The position numbers and the translations under genes were made by a program. The notes under the pieces were generated by a model that did not search any database, was not told where the DNA came from, and saw nothing but the letters and a program-made list of their open reading frames with translations. A stretch of DNA of 44,916 nucleotides from Xanthoparmelia taractica (taxonomy: Eukaryota > Ascomycota > Lecanoromycetes > Lecanorales > Parmeliaceae): contig JANQBS010000293.1 of assembly GCA_033085395.1 (NCBI GenBank), forward strand, positions 1 through 44,916, in the 5' to 3' direction. Shown here piece after piece: positions 7,805-20,052 of this stretch (positions are counted from its first letter, which is position 1; each line of letters opens with the position of its first letter).

Positions 7805-10800
7805 TCACCACCACCTGGACTTCCCCAACTGGCTCATACCCTCAGAGACTCCAGAGGCAGCAGCGCCACCCGCGCTAGCCCCAGCTCCCATGACACCCTT
7901 GCCAGCGTCTCCGACTGTATTCGCAGCGGTCGACGCATAGCCTTTGCCCTTGTCGTCTGTATCTGTCTCTTCGCCAGCGTCCGAGTTCGAGCTGGCCGAG
8001 TCCGAGTCGTGAGATTGCGAGACTTTGATGGTGCTTTCGGTATCTTCGGAGCAGGCGTCTTCTTCAGTTTCGTCAACGAACGGATCTTCGGGTCCTTCTT
8101 TCTTTGGGGCTCTCTCTTTCGATGGGCTACCCTCTTCCCGTGTGTCTCCTCCAGGTGTCCGGAATTCCGCTTCTTCTTTCGTGTCGTCATCCGCCTGGCT
8201 TTCGGTCTCTTCTTTTCCTTTGCCCTTCGAATTGCTCTGCTTGTTGTCCTCTGTATCCTGCTTCTCTGGTTCGTCTTTTGCCTGGGTACCGCCAACCATG
8301 TTTGCCGCTCCGCTCACACCTTTGCCAAGGTAAGAAGCCCCAGATGTTACACCTGAAGCTACGCCACTGGCCACATCGCCAGCTTTGCCGCCGGCATCTC
8401 CCCCTAAACCCTGAGAGTTGGGAGTATATTTCTGTATTCCAGCGGCAGCATCTCCTACGGTTGATCCAGCCTTTGAGGCTGCGCTTGTAGCAGATTCAGC
8501 GGTCCCACTGAGCGTACTAGCAACATTTGATGGAGCGGAGGCTGGGTCAGTGGTCGACTCCCTAGCTTTGGACTCTAAGACTTTGGCGGTACCCATTCCT
8601 TCGGAAGCTGCCTTTTGTGCGTCTTCGGCTACTTCTTTGGTCTTCTCTGTAGCCTCCTTAGGCGTATCCTTCACACCGTTAGTTGCTTGTTGGGACTTCT
8701 CCTTGACATCCTTTAGAGTTTCTTTAGCATCCTTTGCTGTCTTCTCAGCTTGTTCGTTTTTCTCACTCGTTGCTTCCTTTGCGTCCTCGGGGGCTTTCTC
8801 CGCTTTCAACTCGGCGTCTTTCGGCGCTTCTTTCGGCGCAGACGATTTAGCACTCCCATAGCCGAAGTGCGGAAGATAACTGCTATACCCGCCAGATGTC
8901 TTTTCCGTGTCAGTCGCCTTGTCGTGAGCTTTATCTGCAGCATTACCGGCTGTCTCTGTTGCTTTGCTTGGTACCTGCTCGGTGGCCTTCTTTGCTTTCA
9001 CTGGCCCGCTTGGAGCCCTTTTAGGGGCTGCTGGTTTAGGTTTCTTCGAAGATCGCTCCAGACCGAATGATGGGATGTAGCTCGTTACACCGCTAGCTGC
9101 TTTTCCCGCTGATTTTGTAGCTTCACCGGCCTGCTTCTGACCTTCCTCAGCTACAGTTGATGGGTCCTTGGCAACATCGCCGGCGGTCTTTTGAGGGTCG
9201 CTCGCAACATCAACAGCCTTCTTGGAGACCTCGCCGGCTTGCTTCTTCGTTTCCGTCGATTTCCTTGACAGCGTTCTTGATGGGTCCTTTGCGGCATCTT
9301 GAGCGGTATTTTTTGCATCCGTGGCCGCTTGACTTGCATCTTTTGTCGACCCAGCGAGCTTCTTCTGGGCGCTCTCTGTCCTCTTGAGTGCAGGTCCCGC
9401 CAGCTTACCCAACGATTTCCTCGCACTATCGGTCTTCTTTAATGGCGGCTTGACGGCCTTACCAGCGTCTTGCTGAAGCTTTCCCGCTTGCTTTTCGGCG
9501 TCACCGGTTGCTTCTTTCCCCTTGCTTGCCGCTCCAAATCCAGGAATGTAGCTGGTAGGTATATAGCCCGCAGCTGTTGCGAGATATCCAGTGGGTGCTG
9601 CGGATGTGGCTGTAGATTGTGCTTGCGCGAGTTTGTCGTCCGCCGCGACCTGGCCTTCGACGCCACCAGAGCGAGATAGGTACGTGGCTTCCTTGGCGCG
9701 CTGCAGCAATGATTTTGTAGCTGCATCCGCAGTCTTATTGGCGGTCTTCGTGGTATCAGAAACTGCGCCTTGAGGGTTTGCAGCTGCGTCCTTGGCATCG
9801 CCTGTCGTTGGAATGGAAGGGCGTGAAATGTACAGCTGCTCGACGGCCCACTGCATGAGACCTTTTCTAGTCTTAGCCTCTACCTCCTTCTCCATAGCCG
9901 TGGCTTGTTTGTCCGCGTCTGTATCGCTGATGTTCTTCATCTTGTCGGATGGATCTTTGCCGTCAGAGGATGCTTTGCCGTCTAGTCCAATCCGTTTTCC
10001 GTACTTGTTGTAAAGCTCTTTACCAAGTCCTTTGCCACTGGCTTTCTCATACACTTCACCGGCTTGTTTGATATAGGTCTGCTTCTTTTCTTCTTCCATG
10101 ATCTTCTCGAAGGCCTCCGCTTCCTTATCGATCTCAACCTTGTCGAGATCTTCGAAACCGGTTTTCTGCAGGATACTACCTACCAAGTATCTACGGAAGA
10201 ATAAAGAGTCAGTAATGGTTTCGGGTCAAAGAGCTCACTTGCGGCTCAATGCGCACGAATGGAGCGTAGTCCTCGCTCGTCATATGAGCATTACGGCTGA
10301 TATTTGAGATTGATTTTGGTAAGCTTATCAAGAATCACGTACCTGTACTTCAGATGCCCGTTGACTGTCTCGCTGACATCGACATTCTCTACTCCTAGAA
10401 GACCCGAGACCGGCATAAGACCCGCAACTCCGTACTGAATGCTCGAGGTCCGGTAGAGGAAAGCCAGAATGTAATCATTCTCCGAGTAGACATTTATAAG
10501 TCGACCGCTCACAGCTGTGCGCATAACGCGCCATGTGTGGACATCGCTGGGTATAGGGGACCCGATCAGTACTGCAGATTCGACAAGTCCAAAAGCTTTT
10601 CGCTCGGCCAAAGAAGTCAGGCAGGACCAAATCACACGCGCTCCCAGCGAATATCCTACTAAGGTCACAGGTCGTTCGCCTTGTGCACGGTTGATGAGAA
10701 GGTCGGCTAGCACTTTCCCAGCTTTGTCGGCGCGAGTTTTGGCTAGGCTGAAGGGGTTGTCAACAACACGGGCTACCTTCACTATGGCCATGGGCCACAT

Positions 10801-13135
10801 TGCTGACATCATCTCGGCGAACACAGTCCGCTGGATCATGGCGGACTGAGCATAGCCATACGCTGCACTGGAAACCATGGTGTCTATACTTTGTCCCAGG
10901 TTCATCAATGCCTCGAGCTCGAAGCGAAGGGCAAAGACTTCGGCAGTAGGTTTCAGGACGCGCCAGGGTGTCACAACTTCCTCTTTTTCGAGAAGCCAGC
11001 CAGATATTGCGATGATTACTCGGAGACGGCGAGTGTCAGTAGCGGCTTCAATAGTCTCATCGTGCTCTTTACGTTCTCCATGGACTGGAAGAAAGGCAAA
11101 GTCTTGTACCTCTGCTGAGATGTTTTGCATCATTTCGCCGGTCATGCGACCTCCGTAGGCTCCAAATAGACTGCCGACCAGATAGGTGTTGCCAGCAACA
11201 GTGCCAAGATAGCCCGCTGCGGCGGTAGCTCCAAGACCAAGGCCCGTCATCACGCTGCCGACACCTGCTGCCATCTATTGGCGCCGCCTTTGGTCAGACA
11301 CTCTGTCTCCGAGGTGATTGTACGGATTGACTTACCATTGGAGCAGCCATACCGCCTGAAATGCCCACGACGGCTGCGCCGGCTATCTGGGCAAGCCTTA
11401 TCTTCCACTTGCGCGAGTTCTCACTTTCCTCGTTGGTCTTTTTCAAGAGGTCCTGGTCTGCTTGAATTTGTTTAGCAGCTTCCAACAACCCTTTTGCCGT
11501 CTTCTCTTCGTCATCACGCAGGTAGTTGAGACCAAGCTTCAGACTTGATGTTAGATAAAGGAGTAACACGCGGGATGCAGCGTTATAATGCTCCAAGCTC
11601 AGAAGTATCAAAAGTATGGAGTGGAGTACAAGTATACGCTTCTGCATAGGTAATTTGGTGAGCTGTGTCTGGATACGGGGAAACAATTGTTCAAGCTTCG
11701 GGGGTTTATAATCTCCCTGTTTTGCACCCGTGTCGATCTTTTGGACTGGTCTTCCTTCCGTTATTGGGGTGGTGGTAGTCTTTGCTCCCTGGGCGGAAGG
11801 ATTTTCCTTCTGCTTCGATGCAGTCTCCTTCGTGTTAACCGCTTCGCCAACCCGCTGTACAACAACCTCTCGCCAATCATCGAACCATTGGAGGGCATCC
11901 TTCTTCAATTGTTGAACCTTTGGTGTAGCAAGCTCTTTCTCACGTTGCTCTCGCGCCTTGCTTTCCTTGTCGTATTGGCTGACATCGACCGTGCCTGGGT
12001 CATAGTCTATATTCGCCAACCTGTCTTCCTCGCTTTGACCTTCTTGACTAAGGTCCTTCAATGTCGCGGCAGCATCGAAGTTGCTCTCTATCGTCTTCCG
12101 CATAGTCTCACAGATGTTTGCGACAAGCAGAGTGAGATCTGCCCGTTCGGACTCTGATAAGAAGGACTTGAGATCCTTCTCTTCCTCCGCGACTTTGTGC
12201 GCCGGTGTATCCTCTTCCTCCTCTTTTGCATCTTCGCTTTTGGTGCCGCCAGCTGTAGATTTCGCAGCAGATGCCGAGGATTTGCGCGGTGCCACGGAAG
12301 GTCTTGTCGATTGAGACGATGTCGGAGGCTGACCACTTGTCTTCCTAGGGCCTAGCTTCGGGGGTTTCGGTTTCTGGTCAGGGTTCGTTGGCTTCTTTGC
12401 GGACGCTGACTCGGGCTTGTTCGTGGACGCTGATTCTTTGCGCGGCGCTACGGAGGGCCTGCGTGCTGGCGACGGCGCGGACGATTGGTCGTCTGTCTTA
12501 GCCCGGGGGAGCTTAGGAGGTTTTGATTTCTGGGAAGAATCCGTTGCGTTGGCGGCCGATGTAGATTCTTTGCGGGGAGCTGCAGATGGCCTTCTTTCCG
12601 GATCAGATGCTGTAGAGTCTGTTTGTTTGACCGTAGGGTTCGGTGCCTTGGCCGGTGCTAGAGAAGGTTTCCGATCTGGAGTGGCTTCGGGAGCTTTGGC
12701 AGGGGGAACGGATGCCTTACGTGGCGCTGCTGACGGTCTGCGTGCTGCAGAAGGTGCCGGAGGCTCGGCCGGCCTGGTGGCAGGAGTTGAGGCCTTGCTG
12801 GGCGCTAGGGATGGCTTGCGCTCAGGAGCGGCATCGCTAGGCTTGGCCGCAGGTGTAGAATTCTTGCTGGTTGGCTGAGCGGGCTTTTGTTTCTGCGAGA
12901 TTGTGGAAAGCGAATTGTTCTGTTTCGGCGGAGGCTTAGGAGCACCTTTCTTCGGTTGGGGGGTATTCGAATTGGCTTGTGTAGTGGACGATTTGACTGG
13001 GGGAGTGGAAGATTTAGAGGGCGCTGTTGTTGGTTTCTTGGGCGGGTTTGTTTGCTTGTTTGGGGTGGAGGTAGTAGGATTGGTCTTCTTCGGAGGCAAC
13101 TTGGAGATCTTCTTCTTGGTCTTCTCTTCAGCCAT
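7805..13135 (-). CDS. DUF726/TMCO4-type hydrolase with LEA-like tail
   Basis: Three exons, 13135-11336, 11274-10343 and 10190-7805, join in frame (introns 61 and 152 bases; GTAAGT and GTACGT donors) to give 1705 residues. Residues 1 to about 310 are Pro/Lys/Ser/Ala-rich with repeated phrases such as RRPSxAPRK. A helical DUF726 start follows. Exon 2 holds a glycine-rich membrane-like hairpin (VGSVMTGLGLGATAAAGYLG) and the hydrolase with the nucleophile elbow GYSLG at about residues 807-811 (Ser about 809), as in human TMCO4 and yeast Mil1. The junction reads GHLKYR then YLVGSILQKTGFEDLD. The last 790 residues are Ala/Lys/Glu-rich, resembling group 3 LEA repeats, with recurring SYIPxFG phrases. 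The substrate is unknown; membrane association is inferred. An in-frame ATG lies 53 codons upstream (13294); I chose 13135 because that extension looks like untranslated sequence. Confidence 0.88.
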
Positions 13136-15141
13136 TTGCCTCAATATATACGTCCCTAAGAGAAAAAAAAAAAGATATGGTTGGAATGTAGAATTGTAGC
13201 TGGTGGGTTTAGCTGTGGCTGGTGAAGTTGTAAGAGGGAGGTCTTTTTTCGTTACAATTTCCAAGGAAAAAGTGGCAGTGCGGGGTTGCTCCAACGCGTG
13301 ACGTGACGCGATTACCAGAATACAATGACATCATACAAACTACGTTATCACTCTTCTATCATTCTTCTCTCATTCTCACTCTCACACACTCTCTCTTTCT
13401 CTAAGCCAGCATCTCATCACAGTTCTTCTAATGTCTGCCATGTGTGCTCCTATACCCTTTGCATGCAGAAGCTCAAGGGGGACTTTGAACTTCAAACGGT
13501 CCTCTCAGCCGACCCTTATGAAGGAAGTTAGCCCTAATCTCATCATACTCTAGATATTGCAATCTCTATTCATCCATGTATACGGGAAGCTAGCTCACAA
13601 TTCACCTGCGTTCATGGAAACTTCAAAGTACTATATATAAGTCTGAGCTTCTCTTCGCGGTTTGGACTATACTGCAGCCTTCATTATGTTTTGCTTCGCT
13701 GCCACTTGTGAATGCAAGGTGATTCGGGTAACGGTTGAACGGGTGACCTCAAATCGCTTGCGTTCAGAGAGAATCCCGCCCGACGTGGTGCATTCCCATC
13801 TCCGAATTCTGCTCTGCACTCTCCAGAGCCTGGCTCCCGTTACCAGTTTGCAGACAAATTCTTGCAGTTCATTCATAAGGAGGGAAAGGGCTCCGATATT
13901 TAGTCCTTCGTCGGTAATCAAATGAATCATTTTAATGACACCAGGCAAAGGACCCTCTTCTGAATCCCGATTCCGGTTTCGGTGTACAAAGTGGGGCAGA
14001 TCTGTTACATGGACCAAACTTGAGCCTCCTTGGAATCTGACAATCTAGTCAGGCCGACAGACGGTACACTTGCAAAAGAAATCACGGTCGGCGAGATCGC
14101 GCATGCGAATCTCTCGCCTAAATTGCTAAAGTCAGTTGGGAACCGCAGTCTTTGCCCCGGCAGAATTGTCAACCAGTGCATGAACAGTGTTTCGCTCAAG
14201 GTTGGTCTTCAAATCTGAATGTGCATTTGGTGGGCACGAATAATTGATGTGTGATGAATGCAAGGATGCGACATGGGTGATGCCTGAGAAAGGTCATAAG
14301 CGTTTGCAGTATGCTTGCTGGACAAGTTATAACAATGAGTTGGTGGCATTGGATCGTAAAGATTCAAAGAAGCCGTCATTTTGTCTTCGGGCAAGTTGTG
14401 AAAGGCCTGTTCAAAGGCCTCTTTTCTCTGCTCTTCAGAGAGCTCTTTTGGATTTGAACACGAGGACTTCATCTTCCAGTATGCGCGTTCCTCTCTCAAT
14501 TTACTTTCCGGCAAATATTCCCTACCTCTTTCCGAATATTGGTCTGATTGTGCAATCTATCGGACCCCCTCGTTTCCATATTGGCTGTTTTTGACATCAT
14601 GTACCACTGTGTGATTCCTCCTTTGTTGTGCACATCACCGCTCGCTCCTATTCTTAGCGGACCGTGCGCACAGCGATCAATATACTCTTCAGTATCCGTG
14701 TTTCGTCCTCGCATTTCATTCTCTTCATTGGTACTGCTCGTCAAACCCAACGATAATTCTATGCTGGACTGCAAGAAGGGAAACCCATGGATCCTGCCTG
14801 GAGTCTTTGTTTTCGCTTGTAAATTCGTGAGCAGAAACAAACAGAGATGAGATGCCTGACTTTTACCCGAAGCCGAGCACAGAGGTCGGTCTTCCCGTGT
14901 ACTTTCCCTGGTTTTCTGAGATTCTCTACTCACTCGAGGAAAGCTACGGTACCCGAGAATTGTCATTCTCGTTGCTGTTTACCGTGACCTTGAGTAATTT
15001 CCGCTTCATTCATCTTCTGCTGAGCGCGAGGATTTTCACTCTCAAACCCAAACCCAGCAGAGCTGCTCTCTGTGACTTCAGGCTTGACATAGATCCCACT
15101 TAGCATCGCTTGCGCAGTCAACACGTATTCAGATATCCAAA
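13136..15141. other. Intergenic, unresolved small reading frames
   Basis: A pyrimidine-rich tract (about 13340-13400) and a TATATATAA box at 13632-13640 show transcription signals. Candidates include a plus-strand frame from the ATG at 13686 to 13925 starting MFCFAATCECK, and minus-strand frames at 14514-14209 (phrase LSEEQRKEAFEQAFHNLPED), 14199-14005 and 14017-13667 (phrase PGVIKMIHLITDEGLNIGAL). The minus-strand frames have protein-like composition and could be exons or debris of one gene, but I found no consistent splice set and recognise no family. Confidence 0.2.
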
Positions 15142-16023
15142 ATGCCAAAATTGTACACTTCGAGGTCCATACCCGGAAAGGGACAAGGAATGTTTGCCGA
15201 CAGAGCAATCAAAGCAGGTGTTCGCATACTGACCGACAATTCACTGTTCTCCATTGCAGACTGCAACGTAAACGACAGCATTGGAGAACGAATAAGCTTG
15301 GCTTTCAATCAACTGTCTCGAGAACAATAACAGCAATTCGAATCATTGCATTGCCCAGATCCCCCAACCTGGACACCTTTGGTGAGCCGGTTCTTGGCTA
15401 ATTCTTTCGAGATGGAAGACATTGCAGCAGGGATATTCTTGGAAGCTGCGCGCGTCAATCATTCTTGTTGTCCGAATGCCTTTTTCGCCTGGAATGGGAC
15501 CCGGAACCAAGTGACCATCCAAGCTGTGGTGGATATTCCGGCAGGTGAGGAGATCACAATCAGCTACGATTATCAGTTCATGCCTTTCGCCGTTCGCCAG
15601 GACCGGCTCCGCAGAGTCTACGGGTTCGAATGCAACTGCGCAGCTTGCCATCTTGATACAGAAAGTGGCCGACTCGGTGACCTGCGTCGGCAGCGGATGG
15701 AGTTCCTTGATTTGGCTATTGGAAAATGCAAAAAAGATCCTGGCGAACAGGACCACGAGGAGTTGGAAATGGTGCTTGAGTTCCTCAGACTGGCAAACGA
15801 TGAGCGGATGGACGGCCAGTTCCTCTCGTGCATGTTCCAGCGTGCAAGTATCCGTTATGAAGCCAACGGATCAATGGCGCTGGCGCTGAAGTTTGCGGAG
15901 ATGGAGCTTGAGTCGGATACGCGGCTCCTTGGCGAGGACCACCCGATGACGAAAGATTGTGTGGAAGATTTGGAGAATCTGAAGATTGCAATAGCCGTGC
16001 AAGAAGAGCTGAGGATACAGTAA
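15142..16023 (+). pseudogene. SET-domain protein gene with an in-frame stop
   Basis: One frame of 294 codons encodes a SET-domain protein of the fungal SET5/SMYD-like kind without an MYND finger. It opens MPKLYTSRSIPGKGQGMFA, the usual first SET strand, then NHSCCPNAFFAWNG at about residue 106, GEEITISYDY and the post-SET FECNCAAC, all cofactor or zinc-binding signatures. A TAA at 15328-15330 interrupts the frame in the phrase LSREQ(stop)QQFESLH, which in relatives is an unbroken Gln-rich helix; the simplest source is CAA to TAA. Gene finders might instead place a 66-base intron (GTAAAC to TAACAG, 15269-15334), which is in frame but would delete conserved residues. The remaining sequence is well preserved, so the lesion is recent, a sequencing error, or read through. 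Putative target is protein lysine. Confidence 0.75.
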
Positions 16024-17560
16024 TGCCATCAAGCTGCACAATGTATTCATGAGGAGGAGCAATAGCAGGCCGTGTCTTGTGGTACGGACAGTATCATTTC
16101 ACTGCTTAGTACTTGAAAGAGTAGTTTCGATCTGTGACTCCAGAATCCAAAGAGCCAAGGCCGCACACGATTCCTTTTCCTGCAACTTTCTTGGCTTTGC
16201 TATGATTTAGCCATATCCGGTTTTTTGATCATTCATTGAAGCATCACTCATGACCGAAAACATTCTCCTACTTCTAACCAGGAGGCAACTACAACCCGCG
16301 ATAATTGTGGAGCCCAAGAGCATCAAGAACAAGTAGACGACACGGGTACGCAAGAGTCTGATCAGCTCTCCTCTGAATTGAGTCTCCTTCCTCGTACAAT
16401 GCATGCGGGAGACTCCCCTTACATATCTCCAGTGACCCTGAGCACAAGCGGCTCAAGTGCAACATGATACGCTCGTAAGCATCATGAACGGGCTTTTTGT
16501 CCATGCACCTGTGACCAGTCCAGAGGTAAATACTCGCGCTAATGCTAAAAATGATGAGCTTTATTTAGAGCAGATACTCAAGATCACTCCCTGGACTTGC
16601 ACTGCCAGCATCTGAACATCTGCCAACTGTTCGAAATGTCGAAACGAGGCTTGGACCACAATTACATGGCTCAGTAAGTGTAGGCTGGTGGAAAGGCAGC
16701 TTTTCCGACTACGGAAGAAGAGAAATGATAATCTTTACAGAGCAGCACATTCAATATTCATCACTCGGCCTAGTTTGTTCCAGACGATCCTAAGGTACAC
16801 TTGGTCACCATCACCAGATCGTTACGTCAATCTTCTGCGCCTGCCACCCATGACTGTACATCAGCCGAGACCCGTTCGGCTCTAGAACACTCTTGTTAGG
16901 TCAAGGGCTGTCAACGGTAATAGATTCAAGGCTGGCACCCTCAAGAAACGAAACCGACCGGAAAACGCCAAATCGAATGACGAGAAAGACAGGGCCTTGT
17001 CGAACTCGCTTGCTGCTGATCTAGCAATATCGTAAAAATGTGACCTGGGTCTGGACGAAGTTTGGCTTTATGGGACTATATTTCGCCGGTGATGCCCTCC
17101 TCGTTGCTTTGGGTGTACCAATGGAGCAGGCTACCATTTTACGCAGGGAGGCTAATGAAAGTTACGATATTCCATTCAGCTTCGCAGCTATGTACTCTTA
17201 CCTAATTTTTCCGCAATCAGCATGACGAATGCCAGCATCGCGTCCGCGCATATTGAGATACTAGAGGCCCATTAAACATGACCAAAATTCTTATCATGAA
17301 GACGGGTGGCTCCTATATAGCTATCTGTTTGGAGTCTGCTCGGCCGGACCATCAACCCATATGCAAGGTTCGGTAGAGACACAATGTGGTTGTGGAACTA
17401 ACCCACCCTTAACTAATAAACCCTTTTTGTATATTTGCATACCCATTTAGCCTTGATCGGCTTAGCCTGATTTGTCTCACTTGCATTACCCCACAATGAG
17501 CTTCTTGCTGTACCACGCAAACCAGTGTTCACCCTGTCTCCGCCATCTCGATTCCGGATA
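16024..17560. other. Intergenic, nothing assignable
   Basis: No gene can be supported. Short frames occur (for example minus 16504-16289 and plus 17040-17225) but have no recognisable motif, no matching splice sites, and overlap one another. The last few hundred bases hold the promoter of the MYND-SET gene. Confidence 0.4.
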
Positions 17561-19361
17561 ATGAATCCCAGCAGTATGCCAGATCAGTCGCTCTTTGATG
17601 GAGTCGAGAAGAGTGTAAGGCTCAAGATCAAGACTTCCAACCGCGCACTAGGTGGTCTAGGCCTCACTGCTGCTGCAGCCATACCAGCTGCCGAGGACAT
17701 CTTCTCCAAGGAATCACTGTTACATATTGCGGACAGTGTTCATTTCAGTACGACTTGCGATCACTGCTTCATTTGGCTCGGAGATACAGTGAATCTCAAA
17801 ACATCCACTATTAGCACTGGAATCGGTGAGCTTGCTTTGAAAAAATGCAGCGGATGCAAGTTGTGCGCTATTGCTCCAGTGTGAGTTACTACAGGCACCC
17901 ACATTTCCAGTAGAGACTTTCCTGCATACTTCGATTATCTAAAAATCTTCGAAGCATATGGCAATGATGCTGAGGTGTTTACAGTCCTGTCAACGGAAAG
18001 GTTGGAAAAGCCATCATAAGGCTGAATGCAAAATTTTCGCGGAGGAGAATATTGAAGATATGTTCCTTTGTGCTGCTCTCCGCGTGCTTTGCATGCGTAA
18101 ATTGGGCACCATAAACGACGTCCAGTGGCACTGGGTCAACCGAATGCAGTCGCATATAGAAGACTATTGTATAGGGAGCCAGGGTTTGAGCAGACCATGT
18201 CCGAAGCAGCTTCGAAAGCCATCAAATGGACTGGCATGGGAGATAGCGAAGAAAATGTCAGGGAACTATACTGCCGAGTAAGTCCAGTTAAGGCACCCCG
18301 CTGTTTCTGTTGCTCCAATCATGACATAAGAGCATGTAGATCAAGCTGAACCATATGACAAACACTCGTATCGAGAGCGAGACAACGGGCATCACTCTGG
18401 ATCCTCTCGCAGCCATCATCAATCATTCCTGCGATCCAAACGCATTTTGCTCTTTTGAAGGTGCAGGAATCAGGGTCCGATCGTTACGTCCAATAAGAGA
18501 GGGTGAGGAGATCACGATATCCTACACTGATGATACATTAGCGCGAGACACAAGACGTGGACATCTCACCAAGTGGTTTTTTGATTGCGCCTGTGAGTTG
18601 ACGAACCATATCTTGAGTTTATCTACTGCGTTTGCGACTTACGCAATGTAAAGTTATCACCGCTGACGACAAGGCGTTCTAGGTGAGAAGTGTGCCAAGA
18701 ATGCAAGCGATGATGTGCAGAAGATCCCTCTGGGCTTCAACATACGAGCACTCAATGATGCTATGCAGTCATTTGGCTTTAGCCAGCCCCACAAGGCAGA
18801 CACCGCTATTTTCGGCGCAGGAGGTCCAGGCGTAGGCTGGCCTGCAGCCTTACAGCCAATCCCGAACCTTCATTCACACCTGGTAACAAGCTATCGTGCC
18901 ATGACTATGTTTGCAGATCCCACAGCAAGCCACGAAGTCCAGCTGAATCTCCTCAACGAGCTACGCCATCGACTCCCATTGTGCTTCATCGGCGAGCCGG
19001 CAATACGTCCTGTCCCCACGCACCCCATGCTCGTGATGAATCACTTCATGCTCGTGATGCTGCTCTGTAGAATTTTTCTTGCTCAGAAAGATCCCTCGGC
19101 TTTTCCCGGTTTCAACTTCCAACGAGCTGAAGTCGGTATGTACTACAAGTACTACTTAATCAAGCTTTGCATCGATGTACCGATAAGCCATGGGAAGGAA
19201 AGTCCTCTTGCGAGGGCTGTGGACGAGTTGATGAGGAGGGAATTCGCCATTAGGGGGATCCGGCGGTGACGCGGGCTAGTATGAAGGATGAAGAGTTGCA
19301 GGCTATGGGGCAGCTTCATTTGAAGATGCTGAGCTGGAGTGGGGTTCAACTTGAGATGTAG
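17561..19361 (+). pseudogene. MYND-SET protein gene with one-base frame breaks
   Basis: Four exons can be traced: 17561-17880, 17985-18277, 18340-18592 and from 18683, with introns of 104, 62 and 90 bases. The protein is a SMYD-type MYND zinc finger plus SET methyltransferase: CSGCK and VRYCSS then CQRKGWKSHHKAEC form the finger, DPLAAIINHSCDPNAFCSFE and GEEITISY the SET core, FDCACEKC the post-SET zinc site. Frame is lost by one base within the finger (about 17858-17865, between CSGCK and VRYCS) and again at about 18160-18175 (between HIEDY and REPGFEQTMSEAA). At 19251-19262, a run of five G, a third shift would extend the tail from 19269 to a stop at 19361 (phrase MKDEELQAMGQLHLKM). Each shift is equivalent to one missing base. 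Either a decaying gene or local base-loss errors. Confidence 0.75.
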
Positions 19362-20012
19362 CAAGGTTGGCATCTAAGAGACCTCGAGTCTTTTATTCTT
19401 GCATTCTACTACGTACGTCGATCAGAACGAAATGAACACTCATATCAGGTCTCCAGAGGTTACCGTCCTATCCAGGGTGATGGAGCATTTTATTCGTGAA
19501 TTCGCCCCAATGCTTCTATAAACCTCGTGTCGCATTGATCACTCGAATGCTTTAAAACAAATGTGTCTCAACACCATTGACTTCTTTCGAGATGCCATTT
19601 TCACTAGCTTCTGCCTTAGCTGTCGCCCAGACTTTTCGATTCCCTCATGCCATTTCTTGATTGGATATTTTGAACACTGCGTATATGTTTGCGAAAGACT
19701 ATGTATTGCTATACGCGTAGCTCGAACCTTGAGCACCAGCTTGAAAGACAGCTGTCCGGGACAAATTTGTTCATAGATTCTTGAGACGAGTCAATTACGC
19801 ATCAATTTGTCTCGTAGCATTCTGCGTATCACTTGTATATTCTCTTCTCCTAGTACCGGAACCCATCGAAGCCAGTACACCTTTCCCTACAGCGGCGCAG
19901 TGGAAACCCATTCACGTTGGGAGATTGATGTGAGCTCTTCTTCGTAGGGGAATTGGCCACGAGATTTTGGCATGACTTACCATCCTGGTGGAGCTTAAGA
20001 GCGCTTTTTCGT

Positions 20013-20052
20013 CTTCATCAGCCGGGAGGGGAACCGAAGTCGGCTGATGAAG
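20013..20052. promoter_or_regulatory. 11-bp perfect inverted repeat upstream of gene
   Basis: CTTCATCAGCC (20013-20023) and GGCTGATGAAG (20042-20052) match completely across an 18-base spacer. It lies about 220 bases before the start codon of the gene at 20274, in a stretch otherwise without features (19362-20273), so a role as protein-binding palindrome or hairpin in the promoter or leader is possible. No family of sites is recognised. Confidence 0.4.

Noticed and set aside
7834..9798. Long overlapping frames on both strands over the large minus-strand gene
   Set aside because: They are low-complexity shadows of the Ala/Lys-rich third exon; the minus main frame has the splice-consistent family sequence.
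11687..13199. Plus-strand frames of 90-156 codons over the first exon of the DUF726 gene
   Set aside because: Gly/Val/Leu-rich mirror images of Pro/Ser/Lys-rich codons; no motif and no splice logic.
15269..15334. 66-base intron removing the in-frame stop of the first SET gene
   Set aside because: It has GT-AG ends and keeps frame, but would remove a conserved helix and has no good branch site at the right distance; kept only as an alternative.
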